Below, in pieces: positions 1-9,181 of a stretch of DNA of 64,000 nt. The stretch is taken from the NCBI GenBank assembly GCA_021613335.1, contig JAJTWR010000475.1:1-64000 (forward strand), given 5' to 3'. The DNA comes from Whitmania pigra (lineage: Eukaryota; Annelida; Clitellata; Hirudinida; Haemopidae). The notes under the pieces were generated by a model that was not told the DNA's origin, made no database searches, and worked only from the letters and a program-made list of their open reading frames with translations. Every line of letters begins with the position of its first letter. Within the stretch, counting starts at the first letter, position 1. The position numbers and the translations under genes were made by a program.

Positions 1-1113
1 TTGCTGGCGCGCGACGAACAGGGCTGGCTATCGATCGCGCCTGTCCCGCCTGCTTGCGCAGTGGGCGGGCTGCTTGGCCTTCTGGTGCTGACCCGCATCG
101 ATGCCGCTTTGTTCGTGGCGGTGTTTTTGCTGCCTATGCTTTTGTGGCGCCATCGCCGGCGCGGACTGTTGACCGCCCTGGCGATGGCCGGTGTGCCGGG
201 GAGCGTTGCCTTGCTGGTCTCGTCGCCCGGGGTGGGCCTGCAAATTATTCGGTCCCGGAAATTATGTCGAATTCGGCGCCCTGATGCCGACATCGGGGAC
301 GGCACAGCAGCTGTGGGCCATCGATGAACGGCGTTTGCGGTGGATCGTCTGGGCATTGGGCGTCGCCGCCATGCCGGGTTTGTGGCTTGGCCGGTTCGAT
401 GAGATGTTCCATGATGGGGCGATCCCCAGCCTGGCGCGGGCGATTGCGGCGCTGGCAGCGCTTTATGGGCTGCGCCGCGCCTGGATCGTCCGCCGGCCGC
501 AAACCCTTGCTGCGGCGGATGGTTTTGCGGCAATGCAAAGCCGCAATGGCCTGGCCTTTGGCGGGGTATTGCTGATAACGCTGCTGCTGTTTTGTCTGTA
601 TTACGGTTTCAGCTTCATCGCCTATTGGTTTTATTACCGTTATCTGTTTCCCTTTGCCTTGCCGGCGACGATGGCCCTTGCCTGGCTGATGGCCCCCGCC
701 GCCAGCCGGCATATGCGCTTGACCTTGGCCGGATTGGCGATTCTCGCGCTGCCGACGGCAATCTCCGCCGTCATGGCGCAGCGCGGGACAAGCCTGCATG
801 TCGAAACGGTCTATTGGGAGCAGCTCGATCTGGTCCAGGAACACGTCCCGCCCGGCGAAGCGGTGGCCGCCGGTCAGGCTGGGACCTTGGGTTTTTTCGC
901 AAGAATGTCGTCAATGTCGATGGCAAGGTGAATCGCGAGCTTATCGCCTATCAGGATCGCATGTGGCAAGAGCTGGCCCGCCGCCAGGTCCGCTGGTTCT
1001 GCGACTGGCCATTTTACGTTAACAAATATCTAGGGGAAAACCCGGCAGAACATGGTTGGCTGCAGGTTGGCCAGAAAGGAGCCTGGCAGCTCTGGCGACG
1101 GGTGGACGCGTAA
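1..1113 (+). pseudogene. Membrane glycosyltransferase-like protein, 5'-truncated by window edge, two frameshifts
   Basis: The coding signal runs in frame 1 to about 240, in frame 2 from about 240 to 895, then in frame 1 again to the stop at 1113. The fragments carry a hydrophobic stretch, then VEFGALMPTSG, several membrane helices and a C-terminal GTLGFF / VVNVDGKVN segment. This order is typical of polytopic GT39/ArnT-like or related mannosyltransferase-type membrane proteins that act on lipid-linked sugars. The second shift falls at a T6 run (892-897), so a base-calling error is possible; the first has no such obvious cause. The true start lies upstream of the window. The family call is by motif feel only; the frameshifts are visible directly. 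Confidence 0.55.
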
Positions 1114-1118
1114 GGGAA

Positions 1119-1147
1119 AAGGCCGGCAGGGCTCTCCCGCCGGCCTT
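1119..1147. terminator. Bidirectional hairpin terminator between convergent genes
   Basis: A perfect 9-bp stem (AAGGCCGGC at 1119-1127, GCCGGCCTT at 1139-1147) encloses an 11-nt loop. It lies between the end of the glycosyltransferase-like gene and the end of the convergent MFS gene. A-rich sequence on its left and the TT end on its right suit termination in both directions. Confidence 0.65.
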
Positions 1148-1158
1148 CAAACGAAAGG

Positions 1159-2874
1159 TCAATGATCGGCGTTGATATCGACATTCCTGGTATCGCGGAT
1201 GAACAGCATCCCGATGATGAAGGTTCCCGCCGCGATCACGATCGGGTACCACAGGCCGGAATAGATGTCGCCGGTAGCTGCCACGATGGCAAAGGAGGTG
1301 GTGGGCAAGAAGCCGCCAAACCAGCCATTGCCGATATGGTAGGGCAGCGACATCGAGGTGTAGCGGATTCTGGTCGGGAATAATTCGACCAGCATTGCGG
1401 CGATCGGTCCGTACACCATAGTGACATAGAGCACCAGCACGCCTAGCAGCAGCACGACCATGACGGTGTTGACATTGGCCGGGTCGGCCTTGGCGGGATA
1501 GCCAGCTGTTTTCAGCGCGTCGCTCAAGTTTTTGCGGAAGGCGGCGGCGGCGGCCTTGGTATCGGCCGGGCTATGGCCAGCGCTCGAACCGTGGCTCAGA
1601 TTGACCTCAGTTTTGTCGGTCGCCACCGCAGCGTAAGACGGAATCACCGTGCTGCCAACCGTGATGCTGGCGGTCGCGCCGGCGGGAGCTGCAAGGTTGG
1701 AGTAGGGAATGCCGGCTTTCACCAGTTCGCTTTTGGCGATATCGCACGAGGTCGTGAACTGCGACGTGCCAACAGGGTTGAATTGGAACGAGCATTCTCC
1801 GGGATCGGCGCTGACCACCACCGGCGAGGTGGTCGTGGCGCGTTCAAGGGCCGGGTTGGCATAATGGGTGATTCCCTTGAACAGCGGGAAATAGGTCAGG
1901 CAGGCCAGTGCCAGACCCGCCATGATGATCGGCTTACGCCCGATCTTATCCGACAGCGTCCCGAAGATGACAAAGAACGGCGTGCCAAGAACCAGCGACC
2001 CAGCAATCATCAAGTTGGCCGCCTGGGCATCCACCTTCAAGGTCTGGGTCAAAAAAAACAGGGCGTAGAATTGGCCCGTATACCAGACGACCCCCTGACC
2101 GGCAACCAGACCGAACAAGGCCAGCAGCACGATCTTCAGATTGCCCCAGCGCGCGAAGCTTTCGGTCAGCGGCGCTTTCGAGGCTTTGCCCTCCTCCTTC
2201 ATTTTTTTGAAGATGGGGCTTTCGTTCAGCATCAAGCGAATCCAGACCGAGATTGCCAGCAGCGCGATCGAAACCAAAAACGGGATCCGCCAGCCCCAAT
2301 CCGCAAAACTCTCGGGCGACATCGACAGGCGGCAACCCAGGATGATCAGCAATGACATGAACAGACCGAGCGTGGCGGTGGTCTGGATCCATGAGGTGTA
2401 AGCGCCGCGTTTGCCATCCGGCGCATGTTCGGCGACATAGGTGGCAGCGCCGCCATATTCTCCGCCCAAAGCCAAGCCTTGCAGCAGGCGCAGACAAATC
2501 AGAATGATCGGCGCTGTGATGCCGATCGTTTGGTAATTGGGCAGAATACCGACGATAAAGGTGGACAAGCCCATGATCATGATCGTGACCAGGAAGGTCA
2601 CTTTACGACCGATCATGTCGCCGAGCCGGCCAAAGACCAGCGCGCCAAACGGGCGCACGGCAAATCCGGCGGCGAAGGCCATGAGAGCAAAAATGAAGGC
2701 CGCAGTCGGATTGACGCCGGAAAAGAACTGGCTGGCAATAACCGCCGATAAAGAACCATAAAGATAGAAATCGTACCACTCGAATACAGTGCCAAGCGAT
2801 GAGGCGAAGATGACTTTCCTCTCCTCGGCTGTCATCGAGTGCGATGCGGTTTTTATAGCGTAAGCGTTAGCCAT
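1159..2874 (-). CDS. MFS transporter, metabolite:H+ symporter (MHS, ProP-like) family
   Basis: Inner-membrane proton symporter for an organic acid, osmolyte or similar small molecule; the substrate is not predictable. The first helix carries GTVFEWYDFYLYG and loop 2-3 carries GRLGDMIGRK, both hallmarks of the ProP/KgtP/ShiA (MHS) branch. There are 12 membrane segments. A polar insertion of about 120 residues with two cysteines (around GECSFQF and TTSCDI) separates the later helices; such an insert occurs in a subset of MHS proteins. ATG at 2874 is chosen because GGGAG lies 7 nt upstream; an in-frame extension to 2916 is less likely. It is transcribed alone and ends at the hairpin at 1119-1147. 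Confidence 0.85.
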   Translation of the reverse strand: MANAYAIKTASHSMTAEERKVIFASSLGTVFEWYDFYLYGSLSAVIASQFFSGVNPTAAFIFALMAFAAGFAVRPFGALVFGRLGDMIGRKVTFLVTIMIMGLSTFIVGILPNYQTIGITAPIILICLRLLQGLALGGEYGGAATYVAEHAPDGKRGAYTSWIQTTATLGLFMSLLIILGCRLSMSPESFADWGWRIPFLVSIALLAISVWIRLMLNESPIFKKMKEEGKASKAPLTESFARWGNLKIVLLALFGLVAGQGVVWYTGQFYALFFLTQTLKVDAQAANLMIAGSLVLGTPFFVIFGTLSDKIGRKPIIMAGLALACLTYFPLFKGITHYANPALERATTTSPVVVSADPGECSFQFNPVGTSQFTTSCDIAKSELVKAGIPYSNLAAPAGATASITVGSTVIPSYAAVATDKTEVNLSHGSSAGHSPADTKAAAAAFRKNLSDALKTAGYPAKADPANVNTVMVVLLLGVLVLYVTMVYGPIAAMLVELFPTRIRYTSMSLPYHIGNGWFGGFLPTTSFAIVAATGDIYSGLWYPIVIAAGTFIIGMLFIRDTRNVDINADH

Positions 2875-3057
2875 AAACATCTCCCTCAAGGATACTTTCT
2901 CGGTCGCGGGCGGCAAGCGATCATCGGCAAGGACGTTCGCTTGAGATGCGACAGCCCGCCTGCCGCGCGACCATAGACCAAGGCCGACAAAGAGAGCGAT
3001 ACGACTTTAGGATTGCACCTGGACACCTGCTGAAACTAGCGTTGCTGATGGTTCTGT

Positions 3058-3294
3058 GTTGTTGCCCCTTAAGTTTCGGACAGCGCCTTCCGGTTTGAGC
3101 GGTGGTTGACGGACTCGCGCGGTGAACGATATCCCAGCGCGCTGTGCGGGTGAACCGCGTTGTAGCGCTCGAACCATTTCGCCAGTTGTGCGATAACGGT
3201 TTGGGCATCCGGGCGCGGCGAGACGCGAACATAATCGCGCTTGAAGGTCCTGACGAAGGTTTCGGCCATGCCGTTGGATTGCGGGCTTTCGATT
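3058..3294 (-). mobile_element. Truncated IS2-group (IS3 family) terminal fragment, left copy
   Basis: On the minus strand, 3294-3069 encodes the last ~75 residues of an IS3-family OrfB: SPQSNGMAETFVRTFKRDY, then HPHSALGYRSPRE and a SET end. Outside the stop lies the IS end CCCCTTAAGTTTCGGACAG. The same coding end and terminal sequence recur on the plus strand at 28796-29028. Homology to that copy stops at about 3294, exactly where the next IS begins, and the missing part of this transposase does not resume beyond that IS. This is therefore a deletion remnant, not a simply interrupted element. Confidence 0.8.
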
Positions 3295-3379
3295 TGAACT
3301 GCACCCCCTTTCGACCGGACAGTCGGCATAAGCAGAAAGGCTCAAGTACAGGCTTGAGGACGGGCTTGAGGACGGGCTT

Positions 3380-3770
3380 ATGTCTAACGAGTATCGACAT
3401 GTTGAATTGCTGACGGGTGATGTCCGCCGCAGGCGGTGGACAACCGAGCAGAAGCTGACAATCATTGAGCAGAGTTTCGAACCAGGCGAGACGGTATCTT
3501 CGACCGCTCGCCGCCATGGCGTTGCGCCCAACCTGCTTTAACCGGTGGCGCAGGCTCTTGAGTGAGGGAGGCGCTGCCGCCGTGGATTCAGAGGAGCCGG
3601 TTGTCGGCAATTCGGAAGTGAAGAAGCTTGAAGACCGCGTCCGCGAGCTGGAGCGCATGCTCGGCCGCAAGAAGATGGAGGTCGAGATACTCGGCGAAGC
3701 ACTTTCGAAAGCAGACTCAAAAAAACGGATATCGCGGCCGATCTTGTTGCCGAAGGGCGGTTCCCGATGA
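3380..3770 (+). pseudogene. IS2-group OrfA (helix-turn-helix transposase subunit), frameshifted
   Basis: ATG at 3380 gives an N-terminal HTH segment (RRRRWTTEQKLTIIEQSF, then TARRHGVAPNLL) resembling InsC of IS2, but reaches TAA at about 3541. One extra A there moves the reading to frame 3, where WRRLLSEGG and a leucine-zipper-like helix (KLEDRVRELERMLGRKKME) continue to 3770. The second half overlaps the start of orfB by four bases, as in intact elements. Confidence 0.75.
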
Positions 3771-4628
3771 AAGCCGTCGCAGACACGCTGGGGGTCTCCC
3801 GTTGCAACCTCGTGGAGCGGTTGAAAGGCAGATCAAAGCCGCGCGGGTCCTATCGAAAGGCCGAGGATGCAGAGCTTCTGCCCGCCATTCGCAGGCTGGT
3901 GGATCAGAGGCCAACCTATGGCTATCGGCGGATCGCCGCGCTCCTCAATCGCGAAAGACGAGCCGCCGATAAGCCTGTCGTCAACGCCAAGCGGGTTCAC
4001 CGCATCATGGGCAACCACGCCATGTTGCTGGAGAAGCATACGGCCGTTTGCAAGGGCCGCATCCATGACGGCAAGGTCATGGTCATGCGCTCCAATCTGC
4101 GCTGGCGCTCCGACGGTCTGGAGTTCACCTGCTGGAACGGCGAGGTCATCCGTCTCGCCTTCATCATCGACGCTTTCGATCGCGAGATCATCGCATGGAC
4201 GGCAGTTGCCAATGCAGGCATCTCCGGCTCGGACGTGTGCGACATGATGCTGGAGGCAGTCGAGAAGCGGTTCGCAGCAACCCGAGCCCCGCATGCTATC
4301 GAGCATCTCTCGGACAATGGCTCGGCTTATACGGCAAGGGAGACGAGGCTGTTTTGCCCAGGCGCTCAATCTGACACCCTGCTTCACCCCTGTCGCCAGC
4401 CCCCAGTCGAACGGCATGTCCGAGGCATTCGTGAAAACTCTGAAACGGGATTACATCCGCATCTCGCCCCTACCGGACGCCGCAACGGCGCTCCGACTTA
4501 TCGACGGATGGATCGAGGACTACAACGAAATCCATCCCCATTCCGCCCTCAAGATGCCTTCCCCTCGGCAGTTCATCAGGGCTAAAGGCAAACCAGCCGA
4601 TCTGTCCGCTGAAACGGGGAGCACTCCA
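3767..4628 (+). pseudogene. IS2-group OrfB (DDE integrase-type transposase), frameshifted
   Basis: The first ~205 residues in frame 2 carry the HTH_21 part (QRPTYGYRRIAALLNRE), the first catalytic Asp region (IIDAFDREIIAW) and the second (HLSDNGSAYTA). An extra T in a TTTT run near 4363 breaks the frame. Frame 3 then supplies SPQSNGMSEAFVKTLKRDY with the catalytic Glu, and HPHSALKMPSPR. The open frame runs past the inverted repeat to 4745, so its own stop also appears lost. All three catalytic acids are encoded, but not in one frame. Confidence 0.75.
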
Positions 4629-4784
4629 TCGCCTCATCGCCCCTCGATCCCACTCCTTTCGCCGCCGCCCGCTTTCACTGAATCTTCCTGTCTGGACCTC
4701 ACATGCCCGATTCCCGCGCGCACTGTCCGCCCGTCACGCCGCTAGCCGGACAGGCAGTTCCTCGTTTTTGGGGCGTCGGCGCGC

Positions 4785-5645
4785 TTATGTGAGAGCGTCA
4801 TCGGTTAGAATCAGATTCGCTCCCCCCAATGCGATGGCGGCATAAAGAGGATCGACCGGGCGGCGATCGGTAATGAGGGTGAGATTCGCTTTCCAACTCT
4901 GGAGCAGAACGAGAGCGCGTTTTTCAAACTTGCTGTGGTCGGCAAGGATAACGCTATGGGCGGCGCTGCGTAGCATGGCGCTGTAAACGTCTCCCGCGCC
5001 GAGCATCGCCTCGCTGACACCCTCGCTGTTCAGGCCGGAAGCGCCGATCAGGGCCAGGGGAACGCGGTACGATTCGATGGCGCGCAGCGTCATCGGTCCA
5101 TACACCATCCCCTCTTGAGGGTCGAACACACCGGGCAGCAGCAAGATTTCAATCAACGGATTGGCAATCAATTCCAACGCAACGCTGTAGACCGGCGTGA
5201 CGATGGTGAGACGGTGTCGGACATCTCGCAACTTTCGGGCAAATTGGATCATCGTCGCTCCGCCTCCCAGCAGCAGCGGTCCACTGATGTCGCAATGGGC
5301 AAGAGCCATGCGAGCGATCTTCTGGCGCTCGGCGATATGCAGTTTCATCCGTTCATTGAGGGCCGGTTCAAAATAATTATTGCGGATAGCTCCGCCATAG
5401 GTGCGGTTGATTCGGCCCATTTCTTCGAGTTCGGCAAGATCGCGCCGAACGGTTTCAGTGGATACGAAGAGAAATTCGGCGAGTTGACTAACCCGCAGGG
5501 CAGGATTTTCTTCCAGATGGGAGAGAATGGACGCTTGCCGTTGTTTTTTGCGGGGTCTGATGACCTTGGTTTTATCGAATGCCAACTGGAGCACCGTCTT
5601 TGAGGGTTCCTGACGAAGGATTGCAGCATCCTCCAATGAATACAA
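4785..5645 (-). CDS. DeoR/GlpR-family transcriptional regulator
   Basis: DNA-binding repressor of the DeoR family, which usually senses a phosphorylated sugar or related metabolite. An N-terminal winged HTH (ILSHLEENPALRVSQLAEF, then VSTETVRRDLAELEEMG) is followed by a DeoR C-terminal sensor domain (LLGGGATMIQFARKL, MVYGPMT, VILADHSKFEKRAL). The first codon used is TTG at 5645, and no ATG precedes the HTH. Alternative GTG or TTG starts a few codons inside are possible, so the N-terminus is uncertain. It is divergent from the BMC operon and 84 bp from its first start codon, which makes it the obvious candidate regulator of that operon. Confidence 0.85.
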   Translation of the reverse strand: MYSLEDAAILRQEPSKTVLQLAFDKTKVIRPRKKQRQASILSHLEENPALRVSQLAEFLFVSTETVRRDLAELEEMGRINRTYGGAIRNNYFEPALNERMKLHIAERQKIARMALAHCDISGPLLLGGGATMIQFARKLRDVRHRLTIVTPVYSVALELIANPLIEILLLPGVFDPQEGMVYGPMTLRAIESYRVPLALIGASGLNSEGVSEAMLGAGDVYSAMLRSAAHSVILADHSKFEKRALVLLQSWKANLTLITDRRPVDPLYAAIALGGANLILTDDALT

Positions 5646-5729
5646 CTTAAATTAATGGTCGTCTTGCCACAAAAAAATGTTGCACTACTGGCATTTTTAC
5701 GGCATTTCTTGAGGAAAGGGAGGCGAACC
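5646..5729. promoter_or_regulatory. Divergent control region between the DeoR-type gene and the BMC operon
   Basis: This 84-bp, AT-rich gap must hold both promoters. It contains a short direct repeat, GGCATTTTTAC followed by GGCATTTCTTG, about 12 bp apart on the plus strand (5692-5713), a possible DeoR-type binding site. A strong ribosome site (AAGGGAGG) sits just before the GTG at 5730. No confident -35/-10 pair was found. Confidence 0.35.
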
Positions 5730-7010
5730 GTGTTCGATTATGGATTTTTCAGCTTTAAATCGAAGGCGGAGCTTCTCGAAAAATCGATCGCCTGTTGGAA
5801 TCCTGGAAAGACCAAATTTTGGCAGGATACGGGCGTCGATCTCGTCATCGATCGCCGAGAGGGTTATTTTCTCTACGATATGTCGGGTCGCCGGCTGATC
5901 GACCTGCATCTGAATGGCGGAACTTACAATTTTGGCCATCGAAACCCGGAGCTGGTGGCAACGCTCAAATCGGCGCTCGACTATTTCGACATGGGAAACC
6001 ACTGGTTTCCCTCGGTTGCGCGAACGGCTTTTGCTGAAAAACTGGTCAAGACGGCGCCAGGCATGCGCTATGCAATCTTTGGGGCAGGCGGCGCCGAGGC
6101 TGTGGAAATTGCCCTGAAAACCGCCCGGTATGTCACAAAAAGACGCAAGGTCGTTTCGATCGTCAAAGGCTATCACGGGCATTCGGGGCTTTCGGTTGCG
6201 GCGGGGGATGAGCGATTTGCCAAAATATTTCTAGCCGACCGGCCGGATGAGTTCGTTCATGTGCCTTTCAACGATGTCGATGCGTTGGATCGGGCTTTGC
6301 GCGCCCGCGATGTTGCCGCCTTCATTTTGGAAACGATTCCGGCAACCTATGGCTTTCCGATGCCGGCCGATGGCTATTTGCCAGCCTGTCAGGAGCTTTG
6401 CCGCCGGTATGGCACGCTTTACATCGCCGATGAGGTGCAGACCGGACTGATGCGGACGGGGACGATGTGGGGGTGGCAATTTTATGGCGTCAGCCCGGAT
6501 ATGTTCGTTACCGGCAAAGGGCTGGGCGGCGGTCTTTATCCGATCAGCGCTTGCGTGGTGAGCGAGGCCTGCGGCGGTTGGCTGCATGAGGATGGCGCGG
6601 CGCATATCTCGACATCGGGCGGCGCCGAGCTTGGTTGTGTGGTCGGCTGCCAGGTGATCGAGATGCTCGAACGCCCCTCGCTGCGGGCCAATGTGCAGTC
6701 TGTGGCGGGTTTTTTCCGCCGTGCGCTGACGGAGGTGATGGCGGAAAACAGCGATATTTTTGTTGGGATCCGGCAGTGCGGGGTCATTCTCGGCCTCGAG
6801 TTCGATCATCCCGAAGGGGCTGTCGCAGTGTCGCGCGCGTTGTATGAAAACGGGGTGTGGGCGATTTTTTCGTCTTTGGATAAGCGGGTGTTGCAGTTCA
6901 AACCGGGCGTGATGCTCGATTCGACGACGTGCCAGGAGATCGTCGACAGGATGGAAGCAGCGCTGCCTCGCGCGCGAACGCTTCTCAAGCGTTCGCGCAA
7001 AACATTCTGA
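5730..7010 (+). CDS. Class III PLP-dependent enzyme of the BMC operon (aminotransferase or amino-alcohol-phosphate lyase)
   Basis: Fold type I PLP enzyme of the class III aminotransferase family. Visible motifs are NGGTYNFGHRNPE near the N-terminus, GGAEAVEIALKTARY in the cofactor phosphate site, YHGHSG, IADEVQTGLMRTG with the PLP-binding Asp, and VTGKGLGGG with Lys263 as the Schiff-base lysine. GTG at 5730 is preferred over the ORF start at 5655 because AAGGGAGG lies 7-8 nt upstream. Some family members are phospho-lyases that remove phosphate and ammonia from amino-alcohol phosphates. With a kinase and an acylating aldehyde dehydrogenase in the same operon, I infer that role here (for example 1-amino-2-propanol phosphate to propanal), but a true transaminase remains possible. 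Confidence 0.85.
   Translation: MFDYGFFSFKSKAELLEKSIACWNPGKTKFWQDTGVDLVIDRREGYFLYDMSGRRLIDLHLNGGTYNFGHRNPELVATLKSALDYFDMGNHWFPSVARTAFAEKLVKTAPGMRYAIFGAGGAEAVEIALKTARYVTKRRKVVSIVKGYHGHSGLSVAAGDERFAKIFLADRPDEFVHVPFNDVDALDRALRARDVAAFILETIPATYGFPMPADGYLPACQELCRRYGTLYIADEVQTGLMRTGTMWGWQFYGVSPDMFVTGKGLGGGLYPISACVVSEACGGWLHEDGAAHISTSGGAELGCVVGCQVIEMLERPSLRANVQSVAGFFRRALTEVMAENSDIFVGIRQCGVILGLEFDHPEGAVAVSRALYENGVWAIFSSLDKRVLQFKPGVMLDSTTCQEIVDRMEAALPRARTLLKRSRKTF
6972..6998 (+). repeat. Perfect 12-bp stem / 3-nt loop hairpin at the 3' end of the PLP-enzyme gene
   Basis: GCGCGAACGCTT (6972-6983), loop CTC, AAGCGTTCGCGC (6987-6998). It lies inside the last codons, about 10 nt before the stop and just ahead of the ribosome site of the aldehyde dehydrogenase. 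There is no T-run after it, so simple termination is unlikely. An mRNA-stabilising or processing hairpin inside the operon is plausible. Confidence 0.6.
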
Positions 7011-7025
7011 TTGGGAGGAGGCGTC

Positions 7026-8573
7026 ATGTTGAGCGGACAGGAGGATGCGCCGCGCCTGGTTACGCCCTGCCCGATCCAGGCGGAAGCGCATATGATGGTG
7101 GATCGGGCGGGGTGGGCGGCGCGCGCTTATGCGCGCTATGACCGGGCGGCGGCGATGCGCATTGCCCGCGCTGTGGCCGAGGCGGCTTATGCGGCCGCTG
7201 CTCGCTATGCCGAGTGGGCGGTTCGCGAGACCGGCATGGGGGTGGTTGAGCATAAGCGCTTGAAAAACGAGCTGTCTTCGCATGCGCTGGTCGATTTCTA
7301 TGAGGAGATGGATCTGGTCAGCGCCAAAGTGGATCCGATGCGAAAAATCATCGAGATCCCAAAGCCGGCCGGCGCGATTTTTGCCCTGACGCCCGTAACC
7401 AACCCCGTGTCAACCCTCTATTACAAGACGCTCATTGCTCTTTTGAGCCGCAATGCCATTCTGTTCGCCCCGCATCCCATGGCCAAAGCCTGCTGCCGGG
7501 ATGCAGCGGAGTTGCTCGAGGCGGCAGCGATCGAGGCGGGCGCTCCAGCCGGACTCATTCAATGTTTGGCGGAGCCTTCGGCGTCGCTGGCTCAAGCCAT
7601 CATGGCATCGCCCAAGATCGCGGTTATCCTGGCCACGGGCGGGGGGGCGATGGTGCGCGCCGCTTACTCCTCCGGCACTCCTGCCATCGGCGTCGGGCCG
7701 GGAAACGTTCCAGCCTACATCGATCCCAGCGCCGATCAGGCCAAGGCGGCTCAAGCCCTGGTCAACAGCAAGAGTTTCGATCATTCGATCCTGTGCACCA
7801 ATGAAAGCGTCGCAATCACGCTGCGGGAGAATCGCCATTCTTTCGAGCGGGCCCTGCGGGCGGCGGGCGCTTGGATCTGCACGGAACAAGAGACGCAGCG
7901 CCTGCGCGACTGGCTGTTTCCTGGCGGCCATCTCAGAACCGCCGCGATCGGCAAGAGCGCCGCCTGGATTGCTCAGCAGGTTGGGATTCATACCGTCTCG
8001 TCAACGCGCTTGCTGGTGGCGCCGATCGAGCGGGTGGGCGTCGATGAGGTGTTTTCAAAAGAAAAACTCTGCCCTGTCCTTGGGTTGATCGCGGTTGACC
8101 GTTTCGAGCGCGCCATCAGAACGGCTCAGATGATGTTGCGGATGCAAGGAGGCGGGCATTCGGCCGCCTTTCACGGCAACATGCCGCAACGCGCGATCGA
8201 TTATGCCAGCCATCTCAATGTGTATCGCGTTGTCGTGAACGCCCCTTGTTCGCAAGGGGCGTCCGGCTTTGCCACGCATCTTCCCCCCTCCTTCACGATC
8301 GGGACGGGCTATTTCGGCCGGGCCTCGATTGGCGAAAATATCGGGCCGCAGCATCTTGTGCAGTGGACGCGTCTCGCCTGGAACAGCGATCCCGGCGAAG
8401 TTTTCGATGGGCTCTGCTCGGTGCAGCTGCCGTTTGAAGGGCCGGTTGACAGCGGTTGCGTGCTGGCGGCCCCTCCTCAGCCCGCGAACGCATCCGCCGG
8501 CGGGGTCGATCGCGACCTTCTGCGTCAGATGATTCTTCAAGAACTTCGCGCATTGAACCAGGGGTTGCCATGA
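7026..8573 (+). CDS. CoA-acylating aldehyde dehydrogenase, BMC-associated (PduP/EutE-like)
   Basis: Predicted to oxidise an aldehyde to acyl-CoA with NAD+ inside the microcompartment. It has the ALDH fold with GAIFALTPVTNPVSTL, the GVGPGNVPAYID segment, and the catalytic Cys257 in DHSILCTNES. The C-terminal catalytic domain carries NAPCSQGASG, typical of PduP/EutE-type enzymes. After a Pro/Ala/Gly-rich linker (AAPPQPANASAGG) the protein ends in an amphipathic helix (VDRDLLRQMILQELRAL), the form of a BMC encapsulation peptide. ATG at 7026 follows GGGAGGAGG closely; the upstream TTG at 7011 lies inside that site. The stop overlaps the start of the shell gene (ATGA). Confidence 0.88.
   Translation: MLSGQEDAPRLVTPCPIQAEAHMMVDRAGWAARAYARYDRAAAMRIARAVAEAAYAAAARYAEWAVRETGMGVVEHKRLKNELSSHALVDFYEEMDLVSAKVDPMRKIIEIPKPAGAIFALTPVTNPVSTLYYKTLIALLSRNAILFAPHPMAKACCRDAAELLEAAAIEAGAPAGLIQCLAEPSASLAQAIMASPKIAVILATGGGAMVRAAYSSGTPAIGVGPGNVPAYIDPSADQAKAAQALVNSKSFDHSILCTNESVAITLRENRHSFERALRAAGAWICTEQETQRLRDWLFPGGHLRTAAIGKSAAWIAQQVGIHTVSSTRLLVAPIERVGVDEVFSKEKLCPVLGLIAVDRFERAIRTAQMMLRMQGGGHSAAFHGNMPQRAIDYASHLNVYRVVVNAPCSQGASGFATHLPPSFTIGTGYFGRASIGENIGPQHLVQWTRLAWNSDPGEVFDGLCSVQLPFEGPVDSGCVLAAPPQPANASAGGVDRDLLRQMILQELRALNQGLP
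8239..8262 (+). repeat. Perfect 10-bp inverted repeat with TTCG loop inside the aldehyde dehydrogenase gene
   Basis: ACGCCCCTTG (8239-8248), TTCG, CAAGGGGCGT (8253-8262). The sequence encodes the conserved NAPCSQGAS loop, so protein constraint may explain part of the symmetry. It could fold in the operon mRNA. Confidence 0.5.
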
Positions 8574-9181
8574 TCGATCTTCGCGCTTTTATTTTCATCG
8601 ACCAGCTCCAGCCGCAGACCCTGGCCTATACCGCAACCTGGATGCGCGGCGCTTTGCCGAGGGCGCGCATGGCGGCTCAAATCCTTGAAATCGCGCCGGG
8701 TCTGGATATTGAAGTCTTGACCGACAAGGTGCTGAAAAGCGCTGAGGTTCGCGCCGGAATTTTGGTGGTGGAGCGGCAGTTCGGCACACTCCAGTTTCAT
8801 GCTTATTCGACAGCCGAGGTGCAAGCCGGGGCGGATGCGGCCCTGGCCGCGATGGGCAAAAGCCGGGATGAGGCGGAAAAACCTAAAATTCTCGCCTCCA
8901 AGCTGGTCACACGGGTTGACAAGCAGCATGCGTTTTTGATGAACCGCAACAAAATGGGCTCGATGGTTCTGGGTGGGGACAGCATCTATCTCTTGGAATG
9001 CCAACCTGCCGCCTATGCGATTCTGGCATGCAACGAGGCGGAAAAGGCCGCTGATGTCAAGGTGATCGATCTGCGCATGATCGGGGCGAATGGCCGGCTT
9101 TATCTGGCGGGAACCGAGGCCGATGTGCGCAGCGCGCGCGATGCGGCGGAACGGGCGCTGAGGGGAGCGGGGGGACGATGA
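8570..9181 (+). CDS. BMC-T shell protein (tandem, circularly permuted BMC domains)
   Basis: This 203-residue protein has the length and layout of a CsoS1D/EutL-type trimeric shell protein. The first permuted BMC domain (residues ~1-105) begins LRAFIFIDQLQPQTLAY and includes GILVVERQFGTLQFHAY. The second (~110-203) has LLECQPAAYAILACNEAEKA and ANGRLYLAGTEADVRSA. Trimers would form pseudohexameric facet tiles with a large central pore for substrates or cofactors. It is coupled to both neighbours by ATGA overlaps (8570-8573 and 9178-9181). A second, related BMC-T is encoded at 10230. Confidence 0.85.
   Translation: MIDLRAFIFIDQLQPQTLAYTATWMRGALPRARMAAQILEIAPGLDIEVLTDKVLKSAEVRAGILVVERQFGTLQFHAYSTAEVQAGADAALAAMGKSRDEAEKPKILASKLVTRVDKQHAFLMNRNKMGSMVLGGDSIYLLECQPAAYAILACNEAEKAADVKVIDLRMIGANGRLYLAGTEADVRSARDAAERALRGAGGR

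Larger units (their letters stand above)
3295..4628 (+). mobile_element. IS2-group element of the IS3 family, complete ends but frameshifted genes
   Basis: Imperfect inverted repeats delimit the element: TGAACTGCACCCCCTTTC at 3295 and, on the other strand, TGGAGTGCTCCCCGTTTC ending at 4628 (14 of 18 match, both starting TG). Inside are orfA and orfB in the usual overlapping arrangement. No 5-bp target duplication is visible (cgatt on the left, tcgcc on the right), in line with deletion of neighbouring sequence after insertion. A 12-bp tandem repeat (gcttgaggacgg, twice) precedes orfA. Both genes carry single-base insertions, so this copy is probably not autonomous. Confidence 0.75.

Noticed and set aside
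6231..7283. 350-codon minus-strand open frame opposite the PLP enzyme
   Set aside because: His/Arg-rich shadow that runs across the boundary of two well-supported genes.
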